Assembly (NCBI GenBank): GCA_014904845.1
Contig: MU119917.1
Coordinates: forward strand, 1-12,778
DNA from: Acephala macrosclerotiorum
Taxonomy: Eukaryota > Ascomycota > Leotiomycetes > Helotiales > Mollisiaceae
DNA length: 12,778 bases
Reading direction: 5' to 3'
Shown here: one piece after another, positions 9,430 through 12,778 of the stretch
How positions within the stretch are numbered: the first letter of the stretch is position 1
Layout: the number at the start of each line of letters is the position of its first letter
Program-made: the position numbers and the translations under genes
Notes under the pieces: generated by a model
Told to the model about the DNA's origin: nothing
The model's database searches: none
What the model saw: only the letters and a program-made list of their open reading frames with translations

Positions 9430-9790
9430 ATCAAAAAAAAATGAGTTCGATTAAAATTGAATCAATTGTATTTATAAAAAACGAGACAAAAAACGCAATC
9501 GAATATAAAATCGAAAATATTAAAATCGAAAAAATTTTCGAAGTAAATATTGTAAAAATTATAGATTTTAAAGAGAATTATATTAGAAAAAATTTTATAT
9601 TTGTAGTAAATCGAAATATTGATCAATAAAATATACGATAAAATAATAATAATAAATATATATAAAATTTCGATAGTAAATTTAATATATAATAAATCGA
9701 AATATTATAATAATTTATTATTAGAGTTTTTTTACTAAAATCGAGAAAATAAAAAGTTTATCAAAAAATAATCAAATAATAAAAATTGAT
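9430..9790 (+). pseudogene. copia Gag relic, basic linker and zinc knuckle
   Basis: In the frame beginning at positions such as 9602, a basic R/K/N/F/Q-rich linker leads to FYICSKSKY*SIKYT at about 9593-9637. This resembles the fungal copia knuckle ending CxxCxKxGCWSxKHT, which binds RNA. One Cys (TGT, 9602-9604) survives, the Gly-Cys pair is lost and Trp is a stop. It is followed near 9740-9790 by TKIEKIKSLSKNNQ, matching the family's acidic stretch after the knuckle. A 62-codon ATG-to-stop frame at 9441-9629 lies in a different frame over this segment. I judge it a chance shadow left by RIP and not a gene. Confidence 0.65.
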
Positions 9791-10003
9791 TAATTATTAA
9801 TAAATATAAAAATAAAAAACGAAAATAAAAATTATTTTATTAAATTTAAAAAAATCGATATTATATAAATAATAATTATTTTAAATAATTAGTTTACTCG
9901 TTATATTATTACGAAAGAAAATATATTTAATATTTTATTATTATAATTTAAATTATTCGAATTAAATTAATATTTATTTTTTATTTTCGAAAATTAATAT
10001 TTT

Positions 10004-10315
10004 TTAAAAGTTTTTTAAAAGATTATATCGAATAATAAAATCGTTAAAATATTAATTATTGATTAATTGCAATTTACAATACTATGAAAATTTGATATTA
10101 ATATTTAATTAAATGTATTTATGATCGAAGTTTATAAAATTCGTTTTAATAAAAATATTATTTTATTATAAAGAATTATTTAAATCGATATTTTATTAAA
10201 TATTATTATTTTTTATATTGTTTTTATAAATATATTTTTTTTTATTTTATATTTAAAATATAAATACTATAAATATAAAATTCGATAATTTAAAAAATAT
10301 TTTAATTTAAAAAAA
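10004..10315 (+). pseudogene. copia aspartic protease relic
   Basis: In the same frame as the zinc knuckle, NNKIVKILIID*LQFTIL starts at 10031. It fits a DSGAAK-x-STAG-x(2)QF-x-AL type retroviral-like protease site with each change explained by G-to-A or C-to-T: the catalytic Asp at 10031-10033 is AAT, Ser is AAT and Gly is AAA. Further matches are YKIRFNK near 10133 (family HKIRFGK) and FYIVFINIFF near 10211 (family FHVxPxNTPF). The protease would cut the polyprotein into its parts. The active site is destroyed. The region 9791-10003 between knuckle and protease is not readable. Confidence 0.7.
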
Positions 10316-10382
10316 TAAAATCGTTTTTATTATAAGAAAGTAAAATTATTTATAAATATTATTATATTAATTAAAAAAAAGT

Positions 10383-11375
10383 TTAATTTGAAATTATTTT
10401 ATTAATATAAAATTATATTAATTATATAAACGTTTTAATTATTTATCAATACAACGTTTTATAAAAAATTTTCAACAAATTAATTATAACATAAATATTA
10501 AATATATTTAATATTTTATTAAATATTATTATTATTATTAAATATATAAATAATTATTTAAAAAATTCAAATTTATTTTATAAAATAATTATTAATTTAA
10601 TTATTCGATTATTATTAACGTTTTATATTTAAATAGAAAATCAATTTTATAAATAGTAAATTCGTTTATAGTATTTTAAATTACTAAATTTATAAAGAAT
10701 ATATTTGCGAAAATAATATAGAATATATTACGTATATATTAAATCGATATATATTAAAAATTATCGAATTATATTGTTTACGATATTGAAAAATTTTTTT
10801 CGTTTATAGAGTTTTAATAAAACGTTAAAATAATAGCGATTAAAATCAAAAAAATATTTATTGAAATTTATAATAATATAAAAAAAATAAAAAAATATTA
10901 CATTTTATTATATCGAGTTTACGAGATTATTTACGACGAATTAATTGAAAAATAAATCGACAAAAATATAATTTTATAAATAGTAATTAAAATTGTTAAT
11001 AATTCGATAAAATCGAACGATATTGTATTTATATTATTAGTCTTTAAAGTATATTTTAGAATGATTAGTAATAACGTATTATTACTATTAATTATTAAAA
11101 GAATTGAAATAATTCGAGTAATTACTAAAGAAATATATCGTTTATATATTTAACGTTAAATTAACAATACGTTTTCAATAAAAAACGATTTAAATACGAA
11201 GTTTATATTAAATTTATTAATTCTATTTAAAGTACGTATTTAGTATAAAAAAAGCGAATAAAAAAAATTATATAAACTATTAGTAATTAATAGAGAAATA
11301 TATATAATCGATATATTTTATAAATTGATTAATTTTCGTTTAACAATTATCAAATTTTATTATATAGAAAAAAAA
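10383..11375 (+). pseudogene. copia integrase relic (zinc domain, catalytic core, C-terminal region)
   Basis: This is the best preserved relic, in one frame for about 330 codons when stops are ignored. The zinc domain LxxLHKRFGHPS reads Y in place of both His (10425, 10440). The K-x-CHHCQ segment reads K followed by five TAT codons and TAA (10521-10541), so both Cys are lost. Catalytic core: first Asp is AAC (10617-10619), second Asp survives as GAT (10782-10784) in YDIEKFFS (family HDAGKNFxS), and Glu is AAA (10890-10892) in EIYNNIKKIKKYY (family EAHNSIGKVERYH). The tail keeps IVNNSI, ILLVFKVYFRMIS (11037-11075) and LYKLLVINREIYIIDIFY (11268-11321), matching the family's LLVFGAYPRM and PYKLLxINGETCTIDMP. 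Integrase inserts the cDNA into the genome. This copy is catalytically dead. Confidence 0.88.
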
Positions 11376-11761
11376 GTATCAAAAGTTTATAATCGAATTA
11401 ATAATCAAAAAAATAATTAAAAAAATTAAAAAAAATTTTTTGTTTTTTTTAATTGAGTAAAATAAACAAAGAATTAATTAAAAAATATAATTGAAAACAT
11501 TTAAAAAAATTATAAAATAAAAACGTATATAATAAAAAATTTAAATAAAATAAATATTATAATTTTATTAAAAACGACGAAAAAAATTACAAAGATTTTA
11601 ATAATTAATTTTTTATTACTATTATTAAAAAAATTAAAATTTTTATAATTTTTATAATAAATAAAAAAAAAACAATATAAAATTATCGTTAAAACTACGA
11701 AAAAAAAAATAATTACAATTTTTAAATAATTATTTAAAGCGTTTTAAAAAAAAAAATCGAT
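11376..11761. other. Unreadable spacer between integrase and reverse transcriptase relics
   Basis: Very A-rich sequence with no recognisable motif. In intact relatives this interval codes for a charged, poorly conserved linker, which fits the lysine-rich reading expected after G-to-A mutation of acidic codons. The reading frame differs between the flanking relics, so at least one indel lies here. Confidence 0.45.
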
Positions 11762-12180
11762 AATTTGATTACAAAAGAAATTTTTAATTTCATTTAATAC
11801 GATTTTAATAAATATATTAAAATTCGAATTTTTAATTCGAAATTAATCAATGAAATCAAAAGTAAAACTATTAATATTTTTTACGAAAAATCGAAATTAA
11901 TAATTCAAAAATATAACAACGAAAAAAAAAAAAAAATTTTTATACAATTCTTAACAATACAAAAAATTAACTAATAATTAATTGTCGTTTTAATATTTTT
12001 CTTAGTCCAATTTCTAAACAAAAAAATTAAAATATAACTTTGTAATATTATTTAAATTTATATTTAATTTACGACAAATTTCTAACAATTTATATTAATA
12101 CGTTTATTGAAAAAAATTTACTATTTATATTTACTAAATATAATTATAATTATTTTGAAGTTTTTGTATAAAATTGTAAA
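11762..12180 (+). pseudogene. copia reverse transcriptase (RVT_2) relic, fingers and palm start
   Basis: Starting at 11762 the frame reads NLITKEIFNFI*YDFNKYIK, then IRIFNSKLINEIK and YEKSKLIIQKYN, matching the RVT_2 pattern GIRIFNSRLVNEIK ... YEKSRLVIQGYN. QFLTIQK near 11946 fits LTQSPTIQR. The palm motif LWLRDIxQAY reads with Trp as TAA (12035) and the first catalytic Asp as AAT (12044-12046). KFLYKIV near 12155 fits KPLYGIA. Reverse transcriptase copies element RNA into cDNA. The reading becomes unrecognisable just after 12180, where a tandem duplication begins. Confidence 0.85.
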
Positions 12181-12194
12181 AATAAAAACATATT

Positions 12195-12558
12195 AATATA
12201 AAAAAACAATAGAATACAAAGTAAAAAAATTCAATCGTAAATTAATTCGTTTTAATTAATAAATTAAATTTATTCGAAATAATTTGTAATTTGTAAATTA
12301 ATTAATCAATTAATCAATCAAAGTAAAAATAGAAAAAATTGTTAATTAATCTATAATAAGTGAAAACTTTTTATATACTATAAAAAAGTAATAAAATACA
12401 AAGTAAAAAAACTCAATCGTAAATCAATTCATTTTAATCAATAGATTAAATTTATTCGAAATAATTCGTAATTCGTAAATTAATTAATTAATTAATTAAA
12501 ATAAAAATAAAAAAAATTATTAATTAATCTATAATAAATGAAAGTTTTTTATGTACTA
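12195..12558. repeat. Tandem duplication, two units of about 180 bp
   Basis: Unit 1 is about 12195-12376 and unit 2 about 12377-12558. Shared anchors are TACAAAGTAAAAAAA then TCAATCGTAAAT (12231 and 12413), AAATTTATTCGAAATAATT, and TTAATCTATAATAA (offset 178). The offset falls from 182 to 178, so small indels have accumulated. Differences are mostly C/T and G/A in both directions (AATTTG against AATTCG; ATTCG against ATTCA), as if RIP hit each unit separately. I do not recognise its content. It falls inside the reverse transcriptase relic. Unit borders are approximate. Confidence 0.8.
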
Positions 12559-12589
12559 AAAATTACGTGATTAATACTACTCTCGAAAT

Positions 12590-12778
12590 TAACTATTTAC
12601 AAAAATTTTTAAAAAAAGAATATATAATTTTACTATAATCGTTTTTCTATATAATAAATTCGTTTCAAATTTCGAAAAAAAAAATTAAAAAAAAAAAAAA
12701 TTCGTTTTAAACAAAAAATTTAAAACTCGAAATCTTTTAAATTATCGTTGTTTTTTTCTAAGAATTTAACAATTCTTT
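12590..12778 (+). pseudogene. Possible continuation of copia reverse transcriptase relic
   Basis: Past the tandem duplication, one frame reads NFTIIVFLYNKFVSNFEKK (about 12626-12682), then KKFVLNKKI*NSKSFKLS. This loosely fits the RVT_2 catalytic motif region of the family (IVGLQTDDTLFVS, then ELKKAKFxAKxRExLT and PIKFNG). The two catalytic Asp positions would be Asn and Lys. The match is much weaker than in 11762-12180 and depends on homopolymer runs. The window ends inside it. Confidence 0.35.

Larger units (their letters stand above)
8880..12778 (+). mobile_element. RIP-inactivated Ty1/copia-type LTR retrotransposon, partial
   Basis: Reading through stops on the plus strand gives, in order, Gag, Gag zinc knuckle, protease, integrase and reverse transcriptase. 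That integrase-before-RT order is diagnostic of copia/Ty1 elements. The family is the fungal one whose integrase tail has an LLVFxAYPRM-like motif. The differences from the motifs I remember are overwhelmingly C-to-T and G-to-A, many of them Gln or Trp codons changed to stops. Reading frame changes near 9396-9440, 10316-10383 and 11376-11761. Some of these may be indels in homopolymers. RNase H and the 3' LTR are not reached. The element cannot encode anything functional. Confidence 0.88.

Noticed and set aside
9441..9629. 62-codon open frame with ATG
   Set aside because: The neighbouring frame reads as the Gag basic linker and zinc knuckle. This frame has no family match and stays open by chance, as G-to-A change turns codons into Lys, Ile and Asn.
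10056..10070. Frame reading LLINC as a protease active site
   Set aside because: An alternative frame gives a much fuller match to the protease motif (10031 onward) that continues into the next conserved blocks.

Overview
The window looks like a transposon graveyard from a filamentous ascomycete (Pezizomycotina) that has been through very heavy repeat-induced point mutation (RIP). Most of it is A/T: lines I counted in the left half hold about 5-10% G+C. The few remaining cytosines there are almost all in CpG. No intact gene, tRNA, rRNA, CRISPR array or bacterial-type signal is visible. The organism call rests on the RIP-like pattern and on the two transposon families; the species cannot be told.

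Layout. 1-539: AT desert. 612-690 and 7498-7576: two 79-base G+C-richer islands that are inverted copies of each other (64 of 79 positions identical by my hand alignment), bracketing about 6.9 kb. Between them is more AT desert without readable genes, plus one clean nested insertion: an 842-bp hAT transposon (5948-6789) with 15-bp terminal inverted repeats and a perfect 8-bp target duplication, ATTATTTT, at 5940-5947 and 6790-6797. It carries the 3' end of a transposase (dimerisation domain) with a stop codon where relatives have Trp. Its target site is the AT desert itself, so it arrived after most of the RIP.

7577-8879 has no recognisable gene and probably holds the LTR, leader and Gag start of the next element. 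From about 8880 to the right edge the sequence has almost no open frames, but reading through the stops gives a plus-strand Ty1/copia-type Gag-protease-integrase-reverse transcriptase polyprotein of a family common in ascomycetes. Nearly every difference from the family pattern as I remember it is a C-to-T or G-to-A change. Frames: Gag 8880-9395 (frame A), Gag zinc knuckle plus protease about 9430-10315 (frame B), integrase 10383-11375 (frame A), reverse transcriptase 11762-12180 (frame B) and possibly 12590-12778. A tandem duplication of about 180 bp (12195-12558) appears to interrupt the reverse transcriptase. RNase H and the 3' LTR would lie beyond the window.

The parts do not work together as a system. 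They are layers: old, saturated RIP desert; a less completely mutated copia element; and a young, nearly untouched hAT derivative. All homology calls were made by eye from memory of family motifs, without a database search.
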